52,954 bases of DNA from JBEKHT01 sp049511715. Lineage in GTDB: Bacteria; Chloroflexota; Anaerolineae; Anaerolineales; RBG-16-64-43. Below the pieces are notes generated by a model. It was not told the origin of the DNA and did not search any database. It was given only the letters and a program-made list of their open reading frames with translations. The number at the start of each line of letters is the position of its first letter. Within the stretch, counting starts at the first letter, position 1. Location: assembly GCA_049511715.1 (NCBI GenBank), contig JBEKXU010000026.1, positions 1 to 52,954 on the forward strand. Direction: 5' to 3'. Made by a program: the position numbers and the translations under genes. Below, piece by piece: positions 8,357-16,552 of this stretch.

Positions 8357-9421
8357 CTAGTGTAGTGCGTCTGACGCTTCTTTACATTTGGCGATCTTGG
8401 CCAAGATCCGTTCCACGGGTGCGCTCCAAACGAAGACCTGAGGGTTTTGATTGTGATTGTCCAAGTACCCTTGGATGACATTGGAAAAGGACCCGCGGCG
8501 GATGCGCTTGTCGGTGATTTCACGGAACCAGCGTTCCACCAAGTTCAACCACGAACTCGAGGTGGGGGTGAAATGCAGATGGAATCGAGGGTGGCGTTGG
8601 GTCCAGGCCAGAACCTGAGGGTGTTTGTGAGTCCCATAATTGTCTACGATCAGATGAAGGTCCAATTCCTGCGGTGTCTCGGCATCGATTCGTTTGAGAA
8701 AACGAATGAATTCCTGATGGCGGTGGCGCGGCATGCAATCCCCAATCACCCGCCCGTCCAGCAGGCTCAAGGCGGCGAACAGGGTCGTCGTACCGTTGCG
8801 CTTGTAGTCGTGCGTTTGTCGGGCTGGCAGGCCAGGTCGCAAGGGCAACATCGGTTGGGTTCGCTCCAGGGCCTGGATTTGGCTCTTTTCATCCACGCAC
8901 AACACCAACGCCTTGTCGGGGGGATTGAGGTACAGCCCGACGATATCTTGCAACTTCTCGACAAAGCGCGGGTCGTGGCTGAGCTTGAAGCTCTCGAGGA
9001 GATGAGGCTTGAGGTGATGTTGCTTCCAGATCCGGCGAACGCTGGCCTCCGACAGTCCCTGCGCCTTGGCCATACTCCGTGTGCTCCAGTGAGTAGCATT
9101 CGCCGGCGTGCTGTGCAAGGTCGCCTCCACCACCGCCTTGATCTTCTCCGCCGACAGGCGCGGCTTGCGACCCGGCCGAGGCGCATCTTTCTCCAGTCCC
9201 GTAACCCGCAAGGCCAGAAACCGTTGCCGCCAAAGCTGAACCGTGGGACGCGACACTCCCAAAGTCCTGGCGATATCTTGGCTGTCCATGCCCTCGTCCG
9301 CCAAGAGGATCATCTGGGCACGAAGAACCTTGCGGTGAGCCAGGCTGCGACCGCGTTTCCAGGCATCCAGGGTGGTGCGTTCGGACGCACTCAAAACAAT
9401 GGCCGGGGACTTTCTACTCAT
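8357..9421 (-). CDS. IS630-family transposase
   Basis: This 354-residue transposase is full length for the family. An N-terminal helix-turn-helix (about 35-75; MDSQDIARTLGVSRPTVQLW) and a second DNA-binding region (to about 140) precede the Tc1/mariner-like catalytic core. The DDE triad is visible as LCVDEKS, LIVDNYGTHK and SWLNLVERWF. It cuts and pastes its element into TA sites. The stop codon lies at the element edge: TA comes from the target duplication and G from flanking DNA. No frameshift or internal stop is seen, so it may be active. Confidence 0.95.
   Translation of the reverse strand: MSRKSPAIVLSASERTTLDAWKRGRSLAHRKVLRAQMILLADEGMDSQDIARTLGVSRPTVQLWRQRFLALRVTGLEKDAPRPGRKPRLSAEKIKAVVEATLHSTPANATHWSTRSMAKAQGLSEASVRRIWKQHHLKPHLLESFKLSHDPRFVEKLQDIVGLYLNPPDKALVLCVDEKSQIQALERTQPMLPLRPGLPARQTHDYKRNGTTTLFAALSLLDGRVIGDCMPRHRHQEFIRFLKRIDAETPQELDLHLIVDNYGTHKHPQVLAWTQRHPRFHLHFTPTSSSWLNLVERWFREITDKRIRRGSFSNVIQGYLDNHNQNPQVFVWSAPVERILAKIAKCKEASDALH
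8360..8371. repeat. IS630 left terminal inverted repeat
   Basis: GTGTAGTGCGTC, preceded by the TA target duplication at 8358-8359. It matches the right end with one mismatch. Confidence 0.85.
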
Positions 9422-9466
9422 CCACGACAGATTACACCCGGCCCAATATTATGTCAAGGTATTAGC

Positions 9467-9478
9467 GACGCATTACAC
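9467..9478. repeat. IS630 right terminal inverted repeat
   Basis: GACGCATTACAC, the inverted partner of 8360-8371, followed by TA at 9479-9480. Confidence 0.85.
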
Positions 9479-9517
9479 TAGTGCCCCTGGGGGTACGCTA
9501 GTTGGCACGTTGCCGAA

Positions 9518-9537
9518 ATATTGATATGTGTCAATAT
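9518..9537. promoter_or_regulatory. Second ArsR-type operator palindrome
   Basis: ATATTGA-N6-TCAATAT is a perfect 7-bp inverted repeat with a 6-base centre. It has the same arms and spacing as the palindrome over the arsR promoter (9889-9908). It lies downstream of arsR, 40 bases from the IS630 end, and may have controlled a gene now lost or displaced. Confidence 0.6.
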
Positions 9538-9573
9538 GTTGATCTGAGGATCGTCATTCGCAACCCAAAACGC

Positions 9574-9879
9574 TCAGCGGCCAGGAGGGTTTTCCTCCAA
9601 GGCATCTGGAGCGAAAGTCAGCATTAGCGATCCGCAGCAGAGCGTGACTTGGTCTTGATTCAGGAGATAGTAGCGGAATCGTCCTCGCCTGCGGACGAGC
9701 ACTAGGCCGGCCTCATCAAGCTTCTTGAGGTGGTGGCTCACGGTCGGCTGGTGGACTCGTCCTCCAAGCCTGGCCACTAGATCGTTCACGGTCAGCCACT
9801 GGGAGCAGATTTGGCCCATGATCTGCAGACGGGTTCGGTCCGCCAGAGCTTGCGCAAAAGATAGTTGTTCGGCGTCCAT
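9574..9879 (-). CDS. ArsR/SmtB-family winged-helix repressor
   Basis: About 101 residues with the ArsR fold: helices around LSFAQALADRTRLQIMGQI, a recognition helix in RVHQPTVSHHLKKLDEAGLV, and a beta wing in VRRRGRFRYYLL. Such proteins repress until a metal or other ligand is bound. The classic ELCVCDL metal site is absent (the equivalent region reads WLTVNDLVARLG). A CC pair in QVTLCCGSLML near the C terminus is a possible ligand site, so the inducer is unknown. Two ATGs fit; the second (9879) is six bases from TATAAT and suits a leaderless transcript, the first (9885) adds two residues. Confidence 0.88.
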   Translation of the reverse strand: MDAEQLSFAQALADRTRLQIMGQICSQWLTVNDLVARLGGRVHQPTVSHHLKKLDEAGLVLVRRRGRFRYYLLNQDQVTLCCGSLMLTFAPDALEENPPGR

Positions 9880-9885
9880 GGCCAT

Positions 9886-9908
9886 ATTATATCGACAAGT
9901 GTCAATAT
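9886..9908 (-). promoter_or_regulatory. arsR promoter -10 box overlapping an operator palindrome
   Basis: On the minus strand TATAAT (9886-9891) is followed after exactly six bases by ATG. The palindrome ATATTGA-N6-TCGATAT (9889-9908) overlaps it, with one mismatch between arms. Autorepression by the adjacent ArsR protein is the simplest reading. Confidence 0.6.
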
Positions 9909-10101
9909 CGTGCCGACAGCGTAACTAGCAAGCACCCCAGCATCGCATGCCCTGGCTCCACACCTGCGGGTTGACACCCGAGTGCGGTTCTGTACCCGGG
10001 AATTCTCCTCGGGGGAATCAGCTTGGGCAGGTCGGCCGGACTCCGGAGACCCATGCGAACCCATCCTCGCAACACGCAGGTTCCTCGGATGGGTTGGGGT
10101 T

Positions 10102-10975
10102 TCAGGGCCTCATGCTGAGCGATTGAACCAAACCGTCCAATTCCTCGAGGGAAGGCTGAAGCTGATGCGACCCCAACCCACCCAGCTAAGCGACCACAGC
10201 CCCAGTGTAGCCGGAGAAGTTGATCCTCAGCTGGTCAGGTTGATCCGGGTCGGTCGGGATCTCCTGGTCCGAAAGCTGAGAACAGGACACGGCCAGGATG
10301 GCCGAACCGTAGTACTTCCCGGCCCTTGTGAGGCCTCGGAAGGTGTAGATAAGCCAAGGGTTGTTAATCAGGACGTAGACCTGAGCGTATTGGGTGAGAT
10401 GGCGCACACCCGTCCCGTTCCGGAAGGCGAGGAACGAGGCCTGGGCATGCAACAGTGGAGCCGCGTTTTCCAACGGCAGAAACGGGAGATCTGTGGACCG
10501 GGAGGACATGGCTGGATGGAATCGTCGCAAGGTTCTCAATTTCGGCTTTGGCCTGAGAGCTGAGATGGGAAAAACCTGCCACGGGATACACATCGAGCTC
10601 GGGGGTCACCCGGCTGGGATGCGCATATCCTGTGTAGGAGAACGGAACGTGGGCTGGAGAGATCCCAAAGGGAGACGCATTGGGGCCGAGGGAAGGACCC
10701 TCGGCAACTACGGCACCCGCTGCACCTACGGCCAGACCAGGATCCAATTGGCGATTGACATTTGCGAAGGAGGTCCCTCTTTGGGCTGGGGGAGCGGCTG
10801 TCGGAGTGATTGCGGGCTGGACCGCGGGTCAAGTGGACACCAGAACCGGCCGCGTTGCCTGGACAACCTCAGCGACATTGGGAGTTGGAGCCGCCACCCG
10901 TGCCCACAGGTTGCAAAGGGGAGAGGTCGAAAGACAGGAGCACTCACGAGCAGAGAAGACGGCAGGAGATTGCAT
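10102..10975 (-). pseudogene. Decayed secreted lipoprotein gene
   Basis: The minus strand carries a broken reading frame with protein-like segments in order. First comes a Pro/Thr/Ala-rich linker (VAAPTPNVAEVVQ), interrupted by TGA at 10829-10831. Then VTPELDVYPVAGFSHLSSQA, a frame change near 10500, and LPFLPLENAAPLLHAQASF followed by NGTGVRHLTQYAQVYVLINN and FRGLTRAGKYYGSAILAVS. A TAG at 10186-10188 follows. In the same frame the end reads LQPSLEELDGLVQSLSMRP before TGA at 10102. I recall similar segments in uncharacterised Chloroflexota lipoproteins, but the function is unknown. Two stops and a frameshift argue it is dead. Confidence 0.65.
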
Positions 10976-11199
10976 CGTCACCTCGACCGTTTCCGCAGAA
11001 AACCGAGCCAGAGACGAGGATCTGTTCGGATCGCCGTCAATCTTTGGGAGAGAACCGCATTGCTTTCCGTTCTTCTACCGCCGGCCGGAAAGGCCCGGAC
11101 TTTCCTTGGCCGTCCTTCCGGTCGCGGCGAGCTAATGGGAACCGGACGCCCGGGGCCTGTCCTGAGGCCGGGTGGCGGGCCGCAGCAAGGCACTTTTGT

Positions 11200-11229
11200 T
11201 GACGTGGCTTCCGTTGGGGGATTAAAATG
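11200..11229 (+). promoter_or_regulatory. Promoter of sdhCDAB
   Basis: TTGACG (11200-11205), an 18-base spacer and TAAAAT (11224-11229) give a good sigma-70-type promoter about 90 bases before the sdhC start. Confidence 0.6.
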
Positions 11230-11325
11230 CAGCACCTGATTTCTTCTGGTATCCCGGGCCCTGACCCTCTCCGGTCGCCGAGGTCCCGGCTGCGGGGTAC
11301 AGAGGCCCATAGGGAGAGGAGATTT

Positions 11326-11739
11326 ATGAGCCCTTTGCGTTCGGTCGTGGTTGGGAGTGCGCAGTACCGTGGGCGAGAGGGGCAAATCGCCTTCATCCTG
11401 CATCGGCTGAGCGGATTGGGCACCCTGCTGTTCCTGGGTCTGCACATTGTGGACACTTCGTTTGTGTTCCTGGCGCCAGCCCTATACGGCGAGGTGATAA
11501 ACCTCTACCGCTCCCCGCTGGTCATGCTCGCCGAGATGGTACTCGTGGCCGCTGTGATTTATCACGGGGTGAACGGTCTGCGCCTCGCGGTCTTTGATCT
11601 CTTTCCGCGTTTTTGGCAGCCCAACTACGAGAAACCTGCGGTGTACGGAGCCCTGGCGACCGCGTTTGTGCTCTGGTTGCCGGCCGCAGTGATCATGGGT
11701 CGCAATCTCGTGGGATTTGCTTTTTTGGGATGGAAGTAG
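11326..11739 (+). CDS. sdhC: Succinate dehydrogenase cytochrome b556 subunit
   Basis: This 137-residue membrane subunit has three helices and the SdhC N-terminal pattern (IAFILHRLSGLGTLLFLGLHI), where His/Arg/Ser residues contribute to heme and quinone binding. A second His-containing helix reads AAVIYHGVNGLRLAVFDL. The ATG at 11326 follows a strong ribosome-binding site (GGGAGAGGAG) and was preferred over 11227, which adds an unconserved stretch. With SdhD it anchors complex II and passes electrons to quinone. It is the first gene of sdhCDAB, ten bases before sdhD. Confidence 0.92.
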   Translation: MSPLRSVVVGSAQYRGREGQIAFILHRLSGLGTLLFLGLHIVDTSFVFLAPALYGEVINLYRSPLVMLAEMVLVAAVIYHGVNGLRLAVFDLFPRFWQPNYEKPAVYGALATAFVLWLPAAVIMGRNLVGFAFLGWK

Positions 11740-11749
11740 GAGGCGGGCG

Positions 11750-12133
11750 ATGACGACCACAGTCGCCCCGATTTCTCGGGGACGCGAACGCCCGCACACT
11801 CTGGACGGCTGGATCTGGCTGGCGATGCGCTACAGCGGGATCCTGCTCATCCCTCTGGCCTGGATTCACGTCGCGATCCAGGACGTCCTGGTGGGAGTAA
11901 ACCGGATCAACCTGAACTATGTGGCCCAGCGCTGGGCGCTGACCGGCTGGCGCGTCTATGATGTCGCCTTGTTGGCTCTGGCGTTCGGTCACGGGATGAA
12001 CGGTTTGCGTCAGGTTCTGGAAGATTATCTTACAAGCGACGTCGCTCGCCGGGCCGTGCGCTGGGTGATCTTTTTTCTGTGGCTGGCGATTGCGGCCGTG
12101 GGGCTGGTGGCCGTCGTGGGCGGCGTCCGTTAA
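11750..12133 (+). CDS. sdhD: Succinate dehydrogenase membrane anchor subunit
   Basis: A 127-residue protein with three hydrophobic helices: MRYSGILLIPLAWIHVAI, VYDVALLALAFGHGMNGL and a C-terminal IFFLWLAIAAVGLVAVV. The His residues in the first two are candidates for heme b ligation. It partners SdhC in the membrane domain. AGGAGG precedes the ATG at 11750. Lying between sdhC and sdhA, it is confidently placed as the second anchor subunit despite low sequence conservation in this family. Confidence 0.9.
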   Translation: MTTTVAPISRGRERPHTLDGWIWLAMRYSGILLIPLAWIHVAIQDVLVGVNRINLNYVAQRWALTGWRVYDVALLALAFGHGMNGLRQVLEDYLTSDVARRAVRWVIFFLWLAIAAVGLVAVVGGVR

Positions 12134-12155
12134 GTGGCGGAAAGGGGCCTCGAAG

Positions 12156-13952
12156 ATGACCCAGCATCATGAGTTTGACGCCGTGATTGTCGGGGCCGGG
12201 GGCGCGGGACTGCGGGCGGCCCTGAGTGCTTCGGGTCTCATCCGCGTCGCCGTCCTCAGCAAGATGTATCCCACTCGTTCCCACACGGGCGCGGCTCAGG
12301 GGGGCATCGCGGCCCCACTGGGGAATATGGAAGAGGACCGCTGGGAGTGGTACATGTATGACACCGTCAAGGGCGGCGACTATCTGGTCGACCAAGAGGC
12401 GGCCGAGATCTTGGCCCGGGAGTCCGTCCTGGCCGTGTACGATCTGGAACACATGGGGCTGCCCTTTGATCGGACCCCCGAGGGCAGGATTGAACAGCGC
12501 CGCTTTGGAGGACACACCCGGGATTTTGGAGCGGCCCCGGTCATGCGCTCCTGCAAGAGCGCCGACCACACCGGGCACATGATTCTCCAGACCCTCTATC
12601 AGAGCTGCATCCGCCAGAACGTGACTTTTTTTGACGAGTTTTTCGTTGTGGACATCCTGATCCATAACCAGGTGGCGTGCGGCGTGGTGGCTGTTGAGAT
12701 TGCCACGGGCGAGCTGCACATTTTCCACAGTAAGGCCGTGCTGATTGCCAGCGGGGGCTTCGGCCGGATGTTCGCGGTCACCTCCAATGCCCTGGCTTTG
12801 ACCGGCGAGCCTGTGGCCAGCCTTTACCGAAGAGGATTGCCCCTGCAGGACATGGAATTCTTCCAGTTCCATCCCACCGGAATCTACAAGATGGGCATCC
12901 TGCTCTCGGAGGCGGCCCGCGGGGAGGGAGGGATTCTCGTCAATGACCGCGGAGAGCGCTTCCTAGAACGCTATGTGCCGACACTCAAGGACCTTGCCCC
13001 TCGCGACCTGATCTCGCGCTTCATCTACCAGGAGATCCAGGAAGGGCGTGGCATTGGGGGAAGGGACTACGTGTACCTGGACATCCGCCCGGAGACGATT
13101 AACCGCTACCGCAGCGCGCCGGGCGGGCGGACCGTAACCGCCGAGCAGCTTGAGCAGAAACTCCCCGACATCATTGAGATGATGCGCGTCTATCAAGGTC
13201 TGGAGCCGATGAGGGAGCCTGTCCCGGTCCATCCCACCGCTCACTATGCAATGGGAGGCATTCCCACCGATGTCCATGGGGTGGTCCGGGCGGGCCCCAG
13301 CCAGTTGGCTGTTGGCCTTTACGCCGCCGGGGAGTGCGCCTGCGTATCCGTCCATGGGGCCAACCGCCTGGGAACGAATTCATTGATGGATCTGATCGTG
13401 TTTGGGCGCCGGGCGGGCTTGGCCATGGCGGAATTCTGCCAGCAGGCGGACTTTCCTGAGCTGCCCCCGCACCCTGAAGCGGAGGTGGTCGCCGCCCTCG
13501 AGCGGATTCGGAGCGGCGGAGGCAACGAGCGGGCGGGGAGGATTCGCACGGAGTTGCAGCGGACCATGACGGACCGGGTCGGTGTCCAGCGCCAGGAGCA
13601 GGGCCTGAGCGAGGCCCTGGACAAGCTGCGTGAGCTTAAGGAGCGTTATCAGTCGGTGAGCGCGATCGAGGATCGAGGCACGCGATTCAATACCGACCTT
13701 CTGGAAACCTTTGAGCTCGGTGCGCTGCTCGACCTGGCGCAGGTCACGGCGGCCTCAGCCCTGGCCCGGAAGGAGAGTCGGGGGGCCCACTACCGGGTTG
13801 ATTTTCCCCAGAGGGACGACCAGAATTGGTTGAAACACACTCTCGTGTATCGCAGCGATGGTGTTGGCGCCTCCCCCACGCGGGGCGACCTGCGTTTTGA
13901 ATGGCGGCCGGTGGATATCACGCGGTTCGAGCCCAAAGCACGGACGTACTAG
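12156..13952 (+). CDS. sdhA: Succinate dehydrogenase flavoprotein subunit
   Basis: A 598-residue flavoprotein. The FAD-binding dinucleotide fold is DAVIVGAGGAGLRAAL near the N terminus. SHTGAAQGGIAAPLG contains the His expected to carry covalent FAD. The capping domain and active site include FQFHPTGIY and later HPTAHYAMGGIPTD, with GANRLGTNSLMDLIVFGRRAG near the end of the FAD domain. It oxidises succinate to fumarate in the TCA cycle. The ATG at 12156, giving MTQHHEFDAVIVG, was chosen because the upstream in-frame extension is not conserved. Confidence 0.96.
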   Translation: MTQHHEFDAVIVGAGGAGLRAALSASGLIRVAVLSKMYPTRSHTGAAQGGIAAPLGNMEEDRWEWYMYDTVKGGDYLVDQEAAEILARESVLAVYDLEHMGLPFDRTPEGRIEQRRFGGHTRDFGAAPVMRSCKSADHTGHMILQTLYQSCIRQNVTFFDEFFVVDILIHNQVACGVVAVEIATGELHIFHSKAVLIASGGFGRMFAVTSNALALTGEPVASLYRRGLPLQDMEFFQFHPTGIYKMGILLSEAARGEGGILVNDRGERFLERYVPTLKDLAPRDLISRFIYQEIQEGRGIGGRDYVYLDIRPETINRYRSAPGGRTVTAEQLEQKLPDIIEMMRVYQGLEPMREPVPVHPTAHYAMGGIPTDVHGVVRAGPSQLAVGLYAAGECACVSVHGANRLGTNSLMDLIVFGRRAGLAMAEFCQQADFPELPPHPEAEVVAALERIRSGGGNERAGRIRTELQRTMTDRVGVQRQEQGLSEALDKLRELKERYQSVSAIEDRGTRFNTDLLETFELGALLDLAQVTAASALARKESRGAHYRVDFPQRDDQNWLKHTLVYRSDGVGASPTRGDLRFEWRPVDITRFEPKARTY

Positions 13953-13973
13953 CTGGAAGCGGGAGGCGCGGCG

Positions 13974-14681
13974 ATGAAGGTACAGGTGCGGATCAAGAGG
14001 TTCGACCCAGAGCGTCAGCCGCAGATCTGGTGGTCGCAACATGAGCTCGAAGCTGAGCCCTCCGACCGGGTCCTGGATCTTCTCGATCGCATCAAGTGGG
14101 AACAGGACGGCGGCCTCACCTTCCGCCGCTCCTGTGCGCACGGCATCTGCGGAAGCGATGCCATGCAGATCAATGGCAGAAACCAACTGGCTTGCAAAGC
14201 CCTGGTGAAAGAGGCGGGTCCCAAGATCACGATTGAGCCTCTCCGCGCGATGCGGGTGATCAAGGATTTGGTCGTCGACCTGCAACCCTTCTTTGGCATG
14301 TACCGCAGGATGAAGCCCTACTTGATCAACGATGAGGCCCTGCCCGCGGATGGAAAAGAACGGTTGCAGAGCCCGGCCCAGCACCTCCGATACGACGACA
14401 CGACCAAGTGCATTCTTTGCGCTTGCTGCACCTCCTCCTGCCCTTCGTTCTGGGCCAATCCGGAATACATTGGGCCTCAGGCGATAGTCCAAGCCCACCG
14501 CTTTCTGTTCGACTCGCGGGACCGGGCAAGTGCAGAGCGGCTGTCCCTCGCAGGGGACATCCTGGGCGTTTGGCGTTGCCACACGATCTTCAATTGCACT
14601 CAAGCTTGTCCGCGCGGGATCAAGATCACCCAGGCAATCGGTGAGGTGAAGCGCGCGATCGCGACGGGCCGCCTGGATTGA
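13974..14681 (+). CDS. sdhB: Succinate dehydrogenase iron-sulfur subunit
   Basis: This 235-residue electron-transfer subunit has the three expected clusters. The [2Fe-2S] ligands are in RRSCAHGICGSDAMQINGRN and the following LACK. The [4Fe-4S] motif is CILCACCTSSCPSFW. The remaining Cys for the [3Fe-4S] centre are in CHTIFNCTQACPRGI. It carries electrons from SdhA FAD to the quinone site. It is the last gene of sdhCDAB, 21 bases after sdhA. Confidence 0.95.
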   Translation: MKVQVRIKRFDPERQPQIWWSQHELEAEPSDRVLDLLDRIKWEQDGGLTFRRSCAHGICGSDAMQINGRNQLACKALVKEAGPKITIEPLRAMRVIKDLVVDLQPFFGMYRRMKPYLINDEALPADGKERLQSPAQHLRYDDTTKCILCACCTSSCPSFWANPEYIGPQAIVQAHRFLFDSRDRASAERLSLAGDILGVWRCHTIFNCTQACPRGIKITQAIGEVKRAIATGRLD

Positions 14682-14995
14682 TTTCCGCTGTGACCCGGCG
14701 GACCGCGTCTCGACGGGCCGGAGAGGTTGGGCTGGCTCCGTGACGTCGGCCTGAGGCTCCACCGAAGTCCGTGTTGATGGTCCTTCTGCTCCGCTCCGGG
14801 AGGCCAGGGGGGCCTCCGCTTATGGAGCCTCCAAAAGAATTGACCAAAGAGAGGAGCCACCGGGCGGCGGGCAAAGGGGGGGGCGTCCAACCCAAACCGG
14901 TCCGTCCGAGGCTGCCTGGGTGCCGCAGAAAGGTCCGGCTGGGCTGACACCTATTCCGCATCCGGGCTTTCCCCCGGCCCCAGCGAGGAAATTCT
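14682..14995. other. Spacer between convergent sdhB and enoyl-CoA hydratase genes
   Basis: These 314 bases separate convergent genes. I see no gene and no hairpin with a T tract, so how transcription ends on either side is unclear. Confidence 0.4.
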
Positions 14996-15781
14996 TCAAT
15001 TCCCGCGGAATACCGGCTGGCGCTTTTGGACGAAGGCGCGAACTCCCTCGAGGTGATCCTGGGTGCGGGAGGCCACCTCCTGCACCTGGCTCTCGTTCCC
15101 GAGAGTTTCGGATAGAGGGGCGGACTGGGCGAACTGCAGAGCGTGTTTGGCGAGAGCGAACGCTTGCGTGGGCCCACTCGCCAGCTTCTGTGCCAGAGAG
15201 GCGAGTTCGGAGGCGAAGTCTCGGTCGGGGACAATCCGGCTGACCAGTCCCATCTGCAAAGCTCGCTGGGCGCTGATCGGTTCATCCATGAGGACCAAGT
15301 CCAGCGCCTGGCCGTAGCCTACCAGTCTGGGCAGCCAGTAGGAAACCCCGCTGTCCGGACCCAGACCCAGCCGGCTGAAGCCATATCGCAGGACGGCCGA
15401 TTCGGACGCGAGACGCAGGTCGCAAGAGAGAGCAATCCCCAGGCCTGCGCCGGCAACCGGCCCATTGATCCCGGCAAGCACCGGCTTGGGGAGGCTTTGG
15501 AGGCGCAGGACGAGAGGGTTGTACGTCCGCTCCATGTGCTCTCGGTAGGAGATCTTTCCTGCCGCCTCCTGCATCTCGCTCATTTCCTGGCCCGCGCAGA
15601 AGGCTCGGCCCGATCCCGTCAGGACCACCACCCGTAGCTCCTCGTCCCGGCTTGCCTCCTCGAGCGCGGAAATGGTCTCGCGGGCCATCGCTTCGTTCAT
15701 GGCATTGACTTTCGGCCGGTTGAAGGTAATGGTCAGAATCCCAGCCGAGCGCGTGACCAGGAGGGTGAGGTACTCGGGCAT
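14996..15781 (-). CDS. Enoyl-CoA hydratase/isomerase family protein
   Basis: A 261-residue crotonase-fold protein, the normal length. The CoA/oxyanion-hole segments are GRAFCAGQEMSEM and INGPVAGAGLGIALSCDLRL. The hydratase Glu pair is not clearly present: around RLGLGPDSGVSYWLPRLVG there is Asp/Ser, as in the PaaG-like isomerase branch. It may therefore be an isomerase, for example of phenylacetate-type intermediates, but this cannot be settled by eye. The start at 15781 follows GGAGAAG. A long upstream extension of the frame is spurious. Confidence 0.87.
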   Translation of the reverse strand: MPEYLTLLVTRSAGILTITFNRPKVNAMNEAMARETISALEEASRDEELRVVVLTGSGRAFCAGQEMSEMQEAAGKISYREHMERTYNPLVLRLQSLPKPVLAGINGPVAGAGLGIALSCDLRLASESAVLRYGFSRLGLGPDSGVSYWLPRLVGYGQALDLVLMDEPISAQRALQMGLVSRIVPDRDFASELASLAQKLASGPTQAFALAKHALQFAQSAPLSETLGNESQVQEVASRTQDHLEGVRAFVQKRQPVFRGN

Positions 15782-15948
15782 GTCTTCTCCTTCCGGCGAG
15801 AGCCTTTTATTCTCGGCCTTCCCTTGAGGGTCCCAAGCAGGGTCAGGAGGCGGTACCCTCTCGAGGGGGCGAGCCTGACAGAATCCGGACCAGCCGCCAC
15901 TTGAATTGAGGGTTGCTCCCCATGGGGAGAGGAACCGAGGCCGCGATC

Positions 15949-16329
15949 TCAGCTTTCGGAGCCCGAGGGGTCTTCCCTGTCCGAAGACTCCTCGCCCCAG
16001 TCCATTTGGGCCTCGACCTCCAGGGGCAGCCGCACCCAGAGCCAGAGGACTTGACCCTCGTCCAGGTCCAGGTGCCGAGCGGCGAGGATAAGGACATGGT
16101 CGATCTGGCCTTCCTCGGATGAATACTCCAGGAAGGCAGGCCTGCGATTCTTCCAGGCCCGATAGCATCGTTCTACGAGGGCCGGGCCGTTGAACGTCCG
16201 CAAGCGGGTCAGAGCGGTGCGATAGGAGACGGCCCCCTCGGCCAAGCCGAGCAGCCAATCTTGGCTGAGCAATTCGAAGGTCGGTGGAGGACCCTCAATG
16301 ATGGTAATCTTTTCGGCCTGCGGGTTCAT
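15949..16329 (-). CDS. Small acidic conserved-looking protein of unknown function
   Basis: This 126-residue protein opens MNPQAEKITIIEGPPPTFEL, with AAGGA before the ATG at 16329. The middle reads RTFNGPALVERCYRAWKNRR, and the end is very acidic (WGEESSDREDPSGSES). No signal peptide or membrane segment. Composition and predicted beta strands (ILAARHLDLDEGQVLWLWVR) look like a genuine folded protein. I believe similar proteins occur in Chloroflexota, but I know no function. It lies between the enoyl-CoA hydratase and an alcohol dehydrogenase on the same strand. Confidence 0.75.
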   Translation of the reverse strand: MNPQAEKITIIEGPPPTFELLSQDWLLGLAEGAVSYRTALTRLRTFNGPALVERCYRAWKNRRPAFLEYSSEEGQIDHVLILAARHLDLDEGQVLWLWVRLPLEVEAQMDWGEESSDREDPSGSES

Positions 16330-16552
16330 CTGGTTCCTTTTCGAAGGGCAATCATACACCCGGCACGCGAAATGTGGCGCCCGATCCGCGGGCAAGAACT
16401 GGCCAAGAAGGGGACAAACCCCTTGAGAACAGTCCCCGGCACGCCGTGGAGGAGATATCGGCCGGATTCGGAATTGGCCCAAGGGCTCCCCGGAAGCTTT
16501 TGCCCTCCCCGTGGTGCGTGTTGGGGTGAGCCGGCGCAGACGGCGCGGCTCT

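Larger units (their letters stand above)
8360..9478. mobile_element. Intact IS630-family insertion sequence
   Basis: The 1119-bp element has 12-bp terminal inverted repeats (GTGTAGTGCGTC on the left, GTGTAATGCGTC read inward on the right; one mismatch) and is flanked on both sides by TA, the IS630 target duplication. It holds one transposase gene. Removing it would restore a CTAG-containing site between the 7.3-8.3 kb spacer and the region downstream of arsR. Confidence 0.92.

Noticed and set aside
8447..9481. A 344-codon plus-strand frame
   Set aside because: Antisense of the IS630 transposase, which has intact catalytic residues on the other strand.
12030..12872. A 280-codon minus-strand frame
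   Set aside because: Antisense of sdhA, whose motifs are complete.
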